From the NCBI GenBank assembly GCA_031284065.1, contig JAITAP010000099.1, positions 1-7,052 of the forward strand: a stretch of 7,052 nt of DNA. The letters are read 5' to 3'. The notes beneath the pieces were generated by a model. It saw only the letters and a list, made by a program, of their open reading frames with translations. It was not told the DNA's origin and ran no database searches. How positions within the stretch are numbered: the first letter of the stretch is position 1; each line of letters starts with the position of its first letter. This stretch comes from Prevotellaceae bacterium. GTDB lineage: Bacteria > Bacteroidota > Bacteroidia > Bacteroidales > UBA932. This document shows, piece after piece, positions 1 through 5,950 of the stretch. Position numbers and translations under genes: made by a program.

Positions 1-237
1 CGCGCTGTGGGGTTGCTATACCCCGCCGATTCAGGCTCCGTAAACATAGGCTTAAATAAAACAGATAGCAGGTTTCCATAAAGCAAAGAGCCCCAAAGGT
101 ATAAAAAAATTTATCAACACGCAAAATAATGGCAAATTTTTTTTTGCACATTTACGAAAATTTTTACGTAAATTGCAGAGGCTGAGGGGATTGAAGATGA
201 TTGGAATTGAGGATGATTTTTTTTGTGTGGGGGGGGG
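1..237. other. AT-rich intergenic stretch, no supported gene
   Basis: No gene can be supported here. A plus-strand frame open at the window edge runs 26 codons to a TAA at 79-81. It could be the tail of a gene outside the window, but the peptide matches nothing I recognise. Small structures are visible: a GGGGT/ACCCC stem at 9-24, a nine-T run at 137-145, and an imperfect 22-bp dyad at 151-172 with TTTACG and CGTAAA ends. An eight-T run (217-224) and a ten-G run (229-238) end directly at the hairpin that follows. Base composition shifts abruptly from AT-rich here to strongly GC-rich from about 229 onward, where the repeat cluster starts. Confidence 0.6.
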
Positions 238-270
238 GCAGTAGAGACGCACGGCGTGCGTCTCTACTGC
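238..270. repeat. Perfect hairpin repeat (15-bp stem, 3-base loop)
   Basis: The left arm 238-252 (GCAGTAGAGACGCAC) and right arm 256-270 are perfect reverse complements around the loop GGC. The core GAGACGCACGG (245-255) recurs at 5878-5888 inside a degenerate hairpin, so this is one of a dispersed family. Similar 'GTAGAGACGC...GCGTCTCTAC' hairpins are familiar intergenic repeats in several bacterial phyla. There is no T-run on either side that would make it a standard intrinsic terminator, and it abuts a ten-G run on the left. Confidence 0.85.
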
Positions 271-300
271 GCAACGCGTCTCACCGCGCCCCCACCCACC

Positions 301-469
301 CGTCATTCCGACCGGAGCGCGTGAGGCACGAGCGCGCGTAGTGGAGGAACCTCCCGCCATTTTTGCCCTATAGCGGCAACAAGGGTTTGGCGCTAAGGCG
401 GGAGATTGGCTACGCCGAGCTCCGCTTCGCTCCGGTTCCTCGCTCCGCTCGGAATGACGGCGGGAGGGA
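301..469. repeat. GGAATGACG-family interspersed repeat, copy A
   Basis: This 169-bp element recurs at 578-746 with no indels and six mismatches by my count. Its core 301-459 is bounded by 19-bp imperfect inverted ends: CGTCATTCCGACCGGAGCG at 301-319 and the reverse complement, with one mismatch, at 441-459. That gives it a miniature, non-coding, foldback-element look. Translated on the minus strand it gives the HSERSEEPERSGARRSQSP string, which I recognise as a spurious peptide common in predicted proteins from many bacteria because this repeat family is widespread. It carries no gene. The mismatches cluster at 368-376 and 391-400, the middle of the element, while both arms are identical between copies. 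Confidence 0.85.
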
Positions 470-577
470 GCGGTGGCGACGGCGGAACGGCGGCGGGACG
501 GCGGCGATTGCGGCATGGGCGGCGTACGGGCGGTTCGCGAACCGCCCCGCCGCGCATCGCGCCCCACCCCCCCCACC
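470..577. repeat. GC-rich spacer with GACGGCGG iterations and a C-run
   Basis: This spacer separates the two 169-bp elements. It starts with GACGGCGG-like octamers (478-485, 486-493, 498-505), continues through the 20-bp palindrome described separately, and ends in a C-rich run. The sequence before each 169-bp copy is similarly C-rich (about 287-300 and 560-577), and a CGACGGCGGAACG string follows both copies (477-489 and 748-760). The duplicated unit may therefore be somewhat larger than 169 bp, about 277 bp copy to copy. Frames are open here only because of the base composition. Confidence 0.55.
528..547. repeat. 20-bp perfect palindrome
   Basis: The sequence GGGCGGTTCGCGAACCGCCC is its own reverse complement over all 20 bases, with no loop. 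It lies in the spacer between the two 169-bp repeats. It could be a protein-binding dyad, a small dispersed repeat, or a remnant of one. Nothing around it decides between these. Confidence 0.8.
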
Positions 578-746
578 CGTCATTCCGACCGGAGCGCGTG
601 AGGCACGAGCGCGCGTAGTGGAGGAACCTCCCGCCATTTTTGCCATATCTCGGCAACAAGGGTTTGGTGGTAAGGTGGGAGATTGGCTACGCCGAGCTCC
701 GCTTCGCTCCGGTTCCTCGCTCCGCTCGGAATGACGGCGGGAGGGA
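578..746. repeat. GGAATGACG-family interspersed repeat, copy B
   Basis: This second copy of the 169-bp element lies exactly 277 bases downstream of copy A in the same orientation, about 96% identical. It keeps the 19-bp inverted ends at 578-596 and 718-736. The few differences fall in the two internal segments, so the arms look either recently copied or constrained to pair. Like copy A it is non-coding. Confidence 0.85.
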
Positions 747-793
747 ACGACGGCGGAACGAAAGACGCAAGCGACCTGCACGCCTCGCTCCCA

Positions 794-892
794 GACCTCA
801 CCCCCGACCCCTCTCCAAAGGAGAGGGGAGCAGGGACACGATGTTCGGCGCAAGCCACCCCTCTCCTTTGGAGAGGGGTCGGGGGTGAGGTC
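794..892. repeat. Perfect 35-bp inverted repeat with 29-base loop
   Basis: The arms 794-828 and 858-892 are exact reverse complements over 35 bp. Each arm contains its own perfect hairpin: CCCCTCTCC/GGAGAGGGG around AAA at 808-828 and around TTT at 858-878. The region can thus fold as two small hairpins or one long one. Translations give LTPDPSPKERG and PLSFGEGSGVR, strings I recognise from spurious ORFs in many genomes. The loop (829-857) ends in CGGCGCAAGCCA, the same 12-mer found in every 30-bp unit of the adjacent array. It lies between the end of gltB and whatever is further left, so it might act as a strong transcription barrier, but no T-run supports a standard terminator. Confidence 0.9.
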
Positions 893-905
893 TCCCAAAG
901 TGTCG

Positions 906-1172
906 TCCCTGCGGGACTTGCCCGGCGCAAGCCAATTCAAAATTCAAAATTCAAAATTCAAAATTCAAAATCCCTGCGGGACTTGCCCGGCGCAAGCCAA
1001 TTCAAAATTCAAAATTCAAAATTCTCAATCCCTGCGGGACTTGCCCGGCGCAAGCCAATTCAAAATTCAAAATTCAAAATTCAAAATTCAAAATTCAAAA
1101 TTCAAAATTCTCAATCCCTGCGGGACTTGCCCGGCGCAAGCCAATTCAAAATTCAAAATTCAAAATTCAAAA
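906..1172. repeat. Composite tandem array: four 30-bp units plus TTCAAAA heptamers
   Basis: Four identical 30-bp units begin at 906, 971, 1029 and 1115. Each starts TCCCTGCGGG and ends GGCGCAAGCCAA. Each is followed by a whole number of heptamers: five TTCAAAA (936-970), three plus one TTCTCAA (1001-1028), seven plus one TTCTCAA (1059-1114), and four (1145-1172). The 267 bases are fully accounted for with nothing left over. Each 30-bp unit has two short dyads: CCC/GGG around TGC, and CTTGC/GCAAG around CCGGC. The NSKFKIQNSKF-type peptides read from it are artefacts. Variable heptamer counts point to slippage, and identical GC-rich units to recent duplication. It lies directly downstream of gltB and is not a CRISPR array, because the 'spacers' are a microsatellite. 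Confidence 0.92.
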
Positions 1173-1188
1173 TTTTTCTCCCAAGCTC

Positions 1189-1206
1189 TCGTTGCAACAA
1201 AGTCAC
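1189..1206 (-). repeat. 18-bp dispersed motif, inverted copy
   Basis: On the minus strand this reads GTGACTTTGTTGCAACGA, identical over 18 bases to plus-strand copies at 6763-6780 and 7023-7040. It contains the palindrome GTTGCAAC. It lies 18 bases past the gltB stop codon, between the gene and the tandem array. With the 6763 copy it forms an inverted pair enclosing both genes of the window. Confidence 0.8.
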
Positions 1207-1224
1207 CCCCCAACTCTCAATTCA

Positions 1225-4200
1225 TTAGTAGTCTCTTTCTACGCTGGCAATTTTTGCCTTTAGCGCCTCCGACTTGCGGTCGTGGAGAATCTTTTTGTAC
1301 TCTATGGGGGTTACCTTGATGAACTGCTCTACCATTTCGCTCCACTTGTCCAACATTCGCTGCGCGAGCGGGCTTCCGGTGTAGTGCAGGTGCTTTTTGA
1401 GGAGGTCTTTGAGCTCGTTTCTGTCGGGCGTTTCGTCCACCAGCGAGAGCTCCACCATCTCCATGTTGCAAAAAAAGTCGAAGTTTTGCTCCTTATTCCA
1501 GACGTAGGCCACGCCGCCGCTCATGCCGGCGGCAAAGTTTCGCCCAACCGTTCCGAGAATTACGGCGCAACCTCCCGTCATGTACTCGCAGCAGTGGTCG
1601 CCCGTGCCCTCTACCACCGCCGTTGCGCCGCTGTTGCGCACGCAGAAGCGCTCGCCTACCCTGCCGTTTATGTAAACTTCTCCGGCGGTAGCGCCGTACA
1701 GCAGGGTGTTGCCCGCTATCACGTTGTCTTCCGGAGTAAAGACGCTTCCGGCAGGCGGCGCTACCACTATTCTTCCCCCCGACAGCCCCTTGCCAAGGTA
1801 GTCGTTGCTGTCGCCTTCCAGCCGGAACGTAACGCCCGCCGCAAGAAAAGCGCCAAAGCTTTGCCCTGCCGAGCCTGCAAAGCGGCACGTGATCGCGCCG
1901 TCGGGCAAGCCCGCGTTGCCGTACCTTGCGGCAACCTCGCCCGAAAGCATTGCGCCTGCCGCCCTGTCCGTGTTGGCTATGGCGTGGCTTAGCTCCACCG
2001 GCGCGCCGCTGTCCAGCGCCTTTTTTGCCTCTTTCAGCAGCTGCCTGTCGAGGACTTTTGCAATGAGGTGCTCCTGCGGCTTGGCGTTCCGTATGGGGTA
2101 TTTCTTGGCCTCTTCCGGAAAATATATCAGGCGTGAGAGGTCAACCTTGCCAACTTTAGGGTTGCCGGTAAATTTTTTGTTTTGCCGGAGCAAATCCGCC
2201 CGTCCTATAATTTCGTCCAGCGAGCGGAATCCCATTTGCGCCAAGTACTCCCGCACTTCTTCCGCCAAAAAGAGGAAAAAGTTGAGCAGGTACTCTTCCT
2301 TTCCCTTGAAGCGCACTCTCAGGCGTTCGTCCTGCGTAGCCACGCCCACCGGGCAGGTGTTCATGTGGCACTTGCGCATCATGACGCAGCCCAGCACGAT
2401 GAGGGCGCTGGTGGCAAATCCGTACTCCTCTGCGCCCAGCAGAGCGGCAATGACAATATCGCGGCCGGTTTTGAGCTGCCCGTCCGTTTGGATTGCCACC
2501 TGTGCGCGGAGGTTGTTCGCCACCAGCGTTTGCTGCGTTTCGGCCAGGCCAATTTCGGTGGGCAGTCCGGCGTACTTTATGGAGCTCATTGGGCTTGCGC
2601 CCGTGCCGCCTTCGCCGCCGCTTATGATTATCATGTCGGCTTTGGCCTTTGCCACGCCTGCGGCAATAGTCCCCACGCCGCTTTCCGAAACCAGCTTTAC
2701 GGATATTCTCGCCCTGGAGTTTACGTTTTTGAGGTCAAAAATCAGCTGCGCCAAGTCCTCAATGGAGTAGATGTCGTGGTGCGGCGGCGGCGAAATGAGC
2801 GAGATGCCGGGTATGGAGTGGCGGGTTTTGGCGATAACTTCGTCCACCTTAAATCCGGGCAGCTGCCCGCCCTCGCCGGGCTTTGCGCCCTGCGCCACCT
2901 TGATTTGTATTTCGTCGGCGTTGACCAGATACTCGGCGGTTACGCCAAAGCGTCCCGACGCCACCTGCTTGATGGCGCTACGCGCCGACGAGCCGTCTGC
3001 GCGGGGCTTGAAGCGTTCGGAGTCCTCGCCGCCCTCGCCGGTGTTGCTTTTCCCGCCCAGCCTGTTCATGGCTAACGCCATAGCCTCGTGCGCCTCCTTG
3101 CTTATCGACCCAAAAGACATGGCTCCGGTAACAAAGCGGCGTGCAATGGCCTCCTTTGGCTCTACCTCCTCAACGGGGACGGGCGGAAGTCCGGTGGAGA
3201 AGTCGAGCAAATCGCGAATAAATATGGGGGCGCTTTTGCCGTCAACGGTTGCGGTGTACTCTTTGAATTTTTCGTATGAGCCGAGCCGCGTGGCGAGCTG
3301 CAGCTTGGATATTGTTTCGGGATTCCATGCGTGAATTTCGCCGTCCCTGCGGTAGGCGTAGAAGCCTTCGCTATGCGGTACGCCGCCGTTTTCCGTGCCA
3401 AAAGCGCACGTCAGCAGCAGCTCCTGTTGCCGGGCAATATCTTCGAGGTCTATGCCGCCGATTTTGGTGGTAACGCCGCCAAAGTACTTTTTCGACAGAT
3501 TTTCGGAGATTCCCACAGCCTCAAATATCTTTGCGCCGATGTAGCTCCTCATCGTCGATATGCCCATTTTTGACATAATTTTCAGCAACCCCTTGTCGAT
3601 TGCCTTAATGTAGCGCTTTTCGGCGGTAGCAAAGTCGAGGCGCAGCTCTCCGTTTTTGATTTGGCTGTCGATAGCGGCGTAGGCCATGTAGGGGTTTACG
3701 GCGCTCGCGCCAAACCCGAGCAGCAGCGCGAAGTGCATTATCTCTCTCGGCTCGGCGCTCTCCACAATCAGCCCAATCTGTACGCGCTTGCGCACGTCTA
3801 TCAGGTGGTGGTGCACCGCCGACAGCGCCAGCAGCGACGGGACAGGCGCTTTTGCCTCCGTAACGCCCCGGTCGCTAAGGATAATGTAGTTGTAGCCCTC
3901 GTCCACCGCCTTGTCCGCTTCCCTGCAAAGCCCGTCGATTGCCGCCTCCAGCCCCTTTGCGCCCAACGCTACGTCGTAGAGCATGGGGATGGCGTAGGAG
4001 CGGAAGCCTTTGTACTCAATGTGGCAAAGAATGTCGAAGTCGCGGTTGGTGAGGATGGGGCTCTTGAGCCTTATCATTTTGCAGAGGTCGGGGTTGGGCG
4101 AGATGAGGTTGTGGTCAAACGTGCCGATGTAGCCGGTGAGCGACATTACCAGCTCCTCGCGTATCGGGTCGATGGGCGGGTTGGTAACCTGCGCGAACTG

Positions 4201-5712
4201 CTGCCGGAAGTAGCGGAACAGGTTTTGCGCACGGTCGGAGAGTACCGCCAGCGGAACGTCGTTGCCCATAGAGCCTGTAGGCTCTTTGCCCTCGTCGCAC
4301 ATTGGGATGATGAGCTTTTCCACCTCCTCTTTGGTGTAGCTGAAAACTTGCAGCAGCTTTGGGTAATCCTTTATCGTTTGGGTAACGCTTCGGCCTGAGG
4401 TGATTTTGTCGAGTTCGTGCCGGTACGCTTGCAGCCACTGTTCGTAGGGGTGCTCGCCGGCCAGAACGCTTTTGAGCTCTTCGTTGCGGAGTATGCGCCC
4501 CTGCTCGGTATCCACCAGCAAAATTTTTCCGGGTTGCAGCTTTCCCTTTTCGCGAATTTCGGAAGGCTCAAAGGTGAGCACGCCCGTTTCGGAGGCCAGC
4601 ACCAGCGTATCGTTGTTGGTAATGACGTATCGCGCCGGGCGCAGCCCGTTACGGTCGAGCATGCCTCCTGCGTAGCGGCCGTCAAAAAAGAGCAGCGTGG
4701 CGGGGCCGTCCCAAGGCTCAAAGGCGAGCGAGCAAAACTCGTAGAACGCCTTTAGCGAAGCCGAAATGAGGTTTTTGCTGTTCCAGCTTTCGGGGATAAG
4801 CATGGAAAGCGCGTGCGGGAGCGACATGCCCGACATGACGAAAAATTCCAGCGCGTTGTCCAGCGAAGCGCTATCGCTCATGCCCTCCTCAATGATGGGC
4901 AGCACGTCTTTGATGCTGGCAAAGTTTTCGGAGCAGAGTTGCTCTTCGCGCGCCTTCATCCACTCGCGGTTGCTGCGTATGGTGTTGATTTCGCCGTTGT
5001 GCCCAAGAAAGCGGAACGGCTGCGCCAGCTCCCACTTGGGAAACGTGTTGGTGCTAAAGCGGGAGTGCACCAGCGCAATGCCGCTGGTAAAGTAGGGGTT
5101 GCTCAAATCCAGAAAGTACTCCCGCAGCTGGTGCGAGGTGAGCATACCCTTGTAAACAATATCTTTGGTGGAAAGGCTCACCACGTAGCACTCCTCCCTT
5201 GCGAGCTTGCGCTCAATAGCCTTGCGCAGAATGTACAGCCTCACATCAAGGCCGTTTTTTCCGTCTTTGTCCACCAAAAAGATTTGCTTCACTGCCGGCT
5301 CCGTTGCCGACGAGCCTGCGCCCAGAATGGCGCTGTTGACCGGCACGTCGCGCACGGCAAGGAGGGAGAAGCCGTTGTTTTCCACCTCCGCCTGCATTGC
5401 CTCCAGCGCACGCCGCTGCTTAAAAGCGTCTTTTGATAAAAACACCAGCCCCGTTCCGTAGTGTCCTCTTTCGGGCACCGGAATACCGTTGAGCAAAATA
5501 AATTCGTGGGGGATATGCAGCATAATGCCTGCGCCGTCGCCGGTGAGCGGGTCGGCGCCCTCCGCGCCGCGGTGCACCATGTTTTCCAGAAGCTTCAAGC
5601 CCTTATCTACAGTATCGTGAGTTTTTGCAGAGTGGAGGTTAACCACCAAGCCCACACCGCACGAGTCGTGGTCGTAGCGGGGGTCATACAGTCCGGCGTT
5701 AGTAAAATTCAT
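1225..5712 (-). CDS. gltB: Glutamate synthase large (alpha) subunit
   Basis: Glutamate synthase (GOGAT) takes ammonia from glutamine and makes two glutamates from glutamine and 2-oxoglutarate, in the cytoplasm. The 1495 residues match the usual length of the large subunit. In order I see: a 17-residue leader; the class II glutaminase domain from Cys18 (CGVG), with HRGAEGAD (47-54), HSRFSTNT (216-223), GHNGEINT (237-244) and DRNGLRPARY (353-362); a central domain with NPPIDPI (511-517); the FMN/synthase domain with MSFGSIS (865-871), GEGGED (892-897) and GGEGGTG (1032-1038); 3Fe-4S cysteines 1109, 1115 and 1120 (C-x5-C-x4-C); and the GXGXG domain (GKGLSGG at 1307-1313). The start is chosen because Cys18 must become N-terminal after processing. 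There is no Shine-Dalgarno sequence, and an A/T-rich leader precedes the ATG. Only 16 residues separate GEGGED from IKQVASGRFG, so the long ferredoxin loop is absent and an NAD(P)H-type enzyme is likelier. No gltD is adjacent in the window. The frame is intact throughout. Confidence 0.97.
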   Translation of the reverse strand: MNFTNAGLYDPRYDHDSCGVGLVVNLHSAKTHDTVDKGLKLLENMVHRGAEGADPLTGDGAGIMLHIPHEFILLNGIPVPERGHYGTGLVFLSKDAFKQRRALEAMQAEVENNGFSLLAVRDVPVNSAILGAGSSATEPAVKQIFLVDKDGKNGLDVRLYILRKAIERKLAREECYVVSLSTKDIVYKGMLTSHQLREYFLDLSNPYFTSGIALVHSRFSTNTFPKWELAQPFRFLGHNGEINTIRSNREWMKAREEQLCSENFASIKDVLPIIEEGMSDSASLDNALEFFVMSGMSLPHALSMLIPESWNSKNLISASLKAFYEFCSLAFEPWDGPATLLFFDGRYAGGMLDRNGLRPARYVITNNDTLVLASETGVLTFEPSEIREKGKLQPGKILLVDTEQGRILRNEELKSVLAGEHPYEQWLQAYRHELDKITSGRSVTQTIKDYPKLLQVFSYTKEEVEKLIIPMCDEGKEPTGSMGNDVPLAVLSDRAQNLFRYFRQQFAQVTNPPIDPIREELVMSLTGYIGTFDHNLISPNPDLCKMIRLKSPILTNRDFDILCHIEYKGFRSYAIPMLYDVALGAKGLEAAIDGLCREADKAVDEGYNYIILSDRGVTEAKAPVPSLLALSAVHHHLIDVRKRVQIGLIVESAEPREIMHFALLLGFGASAVNPYMAYAAIDSQIKNGELRLDFATAEKRYIKAIDKGLLKIMSKMGISTMRSYIGAKIFEAVGISENLSKKYFGGVTTKIGGIDLEDIARQQELLLTCAFGTENGGVPHSEGFYAYRRDGEIHAWNPETISKLQLATRLGSYEKFKEYTATVDGKSAPIFIRDLLDFSTGLPPVPVEEVEPKEAIARRFVTGAMSFGSISKEAHEAMALAMNRLGGKSNTGEGGEDSERFKPRADGSSARSAIKQVASGRFGVTAEYLVNADEIQIKVAQGAKPGEGGQLPGFKVDEVIAKTRHSIPGISLISPPPHHDIYSIEDLAQLIFDLKNVNSRARISVKLVSESGVGTIAAGVAKAKADMIIISGGEGGTGASPMSSIKYAGLPTEIGLAETQQTLVANNLRAQVAIQTDGQLKTGRDIVIAALLGAEEYGFATSALIVLGCVMMRKCHMNTCPVGVATQDERLRVRFKGKEEYLLNFFLFLAEEVREYLAQMGFRSLDEIIGRADLLRQNKKFTGNPKVGKVDLSRLIYFPEEAKKYPIRNAKPQEHLIAKVLDRQLLKEAKKALDSGAPVELSHAIANTDRAAGAMLSGEVAARYGNAGLPDGAITCRFAGSAGQSFGAFLAAGVTFRLEGDSNDYLGKGLSGGRIVVAPPAGSVFTPEDNVIAGNTLLYGATAGEVYINGRVGERFCVRNSGATAVVEGTGDHCCEYMTGGCAVILGTVGRNFAAGMSGGVAYVWNKEQNFDFFCNMEMVELSLVDETPDRNELKDLLKKHLHYTGSPLAQRMLDKWSEMVEQFIKVTPIEYKKILHDRKSEALKAKIASVERDY

Positions 5713-5767
5713 GTGAGAAATTTTTGAATTTGGGATTTTTGGGATTACGAGCTATAAGAATGTTCAT

Positions 5768-5788
5768 AAATTCGCAATTCGTAATTCG
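5768..5788. repeat. Three degenerate AATTCG heptamers in the gltB leader
   Basis: Three heptamers of the form NAATTCG lie end to end (5768-5774, 5775-5781, 5782-5788), just downstream of the gltB promoter-like box, so probably in the 5' leader. A short GGGATTTTT/GGGATT duplication follows at about 5732-5746. The seven-base period matches that of the array at 906-1172, though the unit differs. Confidence 0.55.
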
Positions 5789-5794
5789 GCGGTA

Positions 5795-5810
5795 CAAAAG
5801 TACAAAATTA
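5795..5810 (-). promoter_or_regulatory. Putative gltB promoter (TAnnTTTG boxes)
   Basis: On the minus strand two full matches to the Bacteroidota -7 box TAnnTTTG lie side by side: TAATTTTG (5810-5803) and TACTTTTG (5802-5795). Transcription from the second would start near 5788, about 75 bases before the gltB ATG. I see no clear -33 TTTG at the expected distance, so the call rests on the -7 boxes and position only. It suggests gltB has its own promoter rather than depending on the lipoprotein gene. Confidence 0.5.
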
Positions 5811-5874
5811 GTTGAAAGTTGAAAAATTAAGAGCCGAAAAATTCTTCGTTTCCAAAAAAATGCCGCCGCCTCAC

Positions 5875-5903
5875 GCAGAGACGCACGGCCGTGCATCTCC
5901 TGC
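5875..5903 (-). repeat. Degenerate hairpin between the two genes, possible terminator
   Basis: The arms GCAGAGACGCACGG (5875-5888) and CCGTGCATCTCCTGC (5889-5903) pair with one mismatch and one bulge. It shares the core GAGACGCACGG with the perfect hairpin at 238-270, so it is a decayed member of the same family. It lies 48 bases past the stop of the lipoprotein gene. On the minus strand a seven-T run (5860-5854) follows, but only after a 14-base GC-rich gap, so it is not a standard intrinsic terminator. It might still end or slow the upstream transcript. Confidence 0.5.
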
Positions 5904-5950
5904 AAGCGACCGTGCGTCCCCCCGTCCTCTCCAAAAGCCATATTTGCGGC

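Noticed and set aside
1..81. C-terminal end of a plus-strand gene entering from the left edge
   Set aside because: Only 26 codons are visible, without a family signature; it cannot be told apart from a chance open frame.
794..892. Intrinsic terminator of gltB
   Set aside because: It is over 330 bases past the stop and lacks a T-run on either strand; a transcription-blocking role is possible but not supported.
906..1172. CRISPR array (30-bp identical repeats with spacers between)
   Set aside because: The intervening sequences are whole-number runs of TTCAAAA, not unique spacers, and no cas gene is present.
410..1228. Long overlapping frames on both strands in the repeat cluster
   Set aside because: They are translations of the 169-bp elements, the 35-bp inverted repeat and the heptamer array; the peptides are low-complexity and appear in several frames at once.
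1282..5461. Many plus-strand frames opposite gltB, the longest 321 codons at 1805-2770
   Set aside because: They lie fully antisense to an intact gltB with clear family motifs, and their peptides resemble nothing; GC-rich codon use opens the opposite frames.
5699..5941. 80-codon minus-strand frame between the two genes
   Set aside because: It overlaps the gltB start, spans the hairpin and promoter-like boxes, and has no recognisable content.
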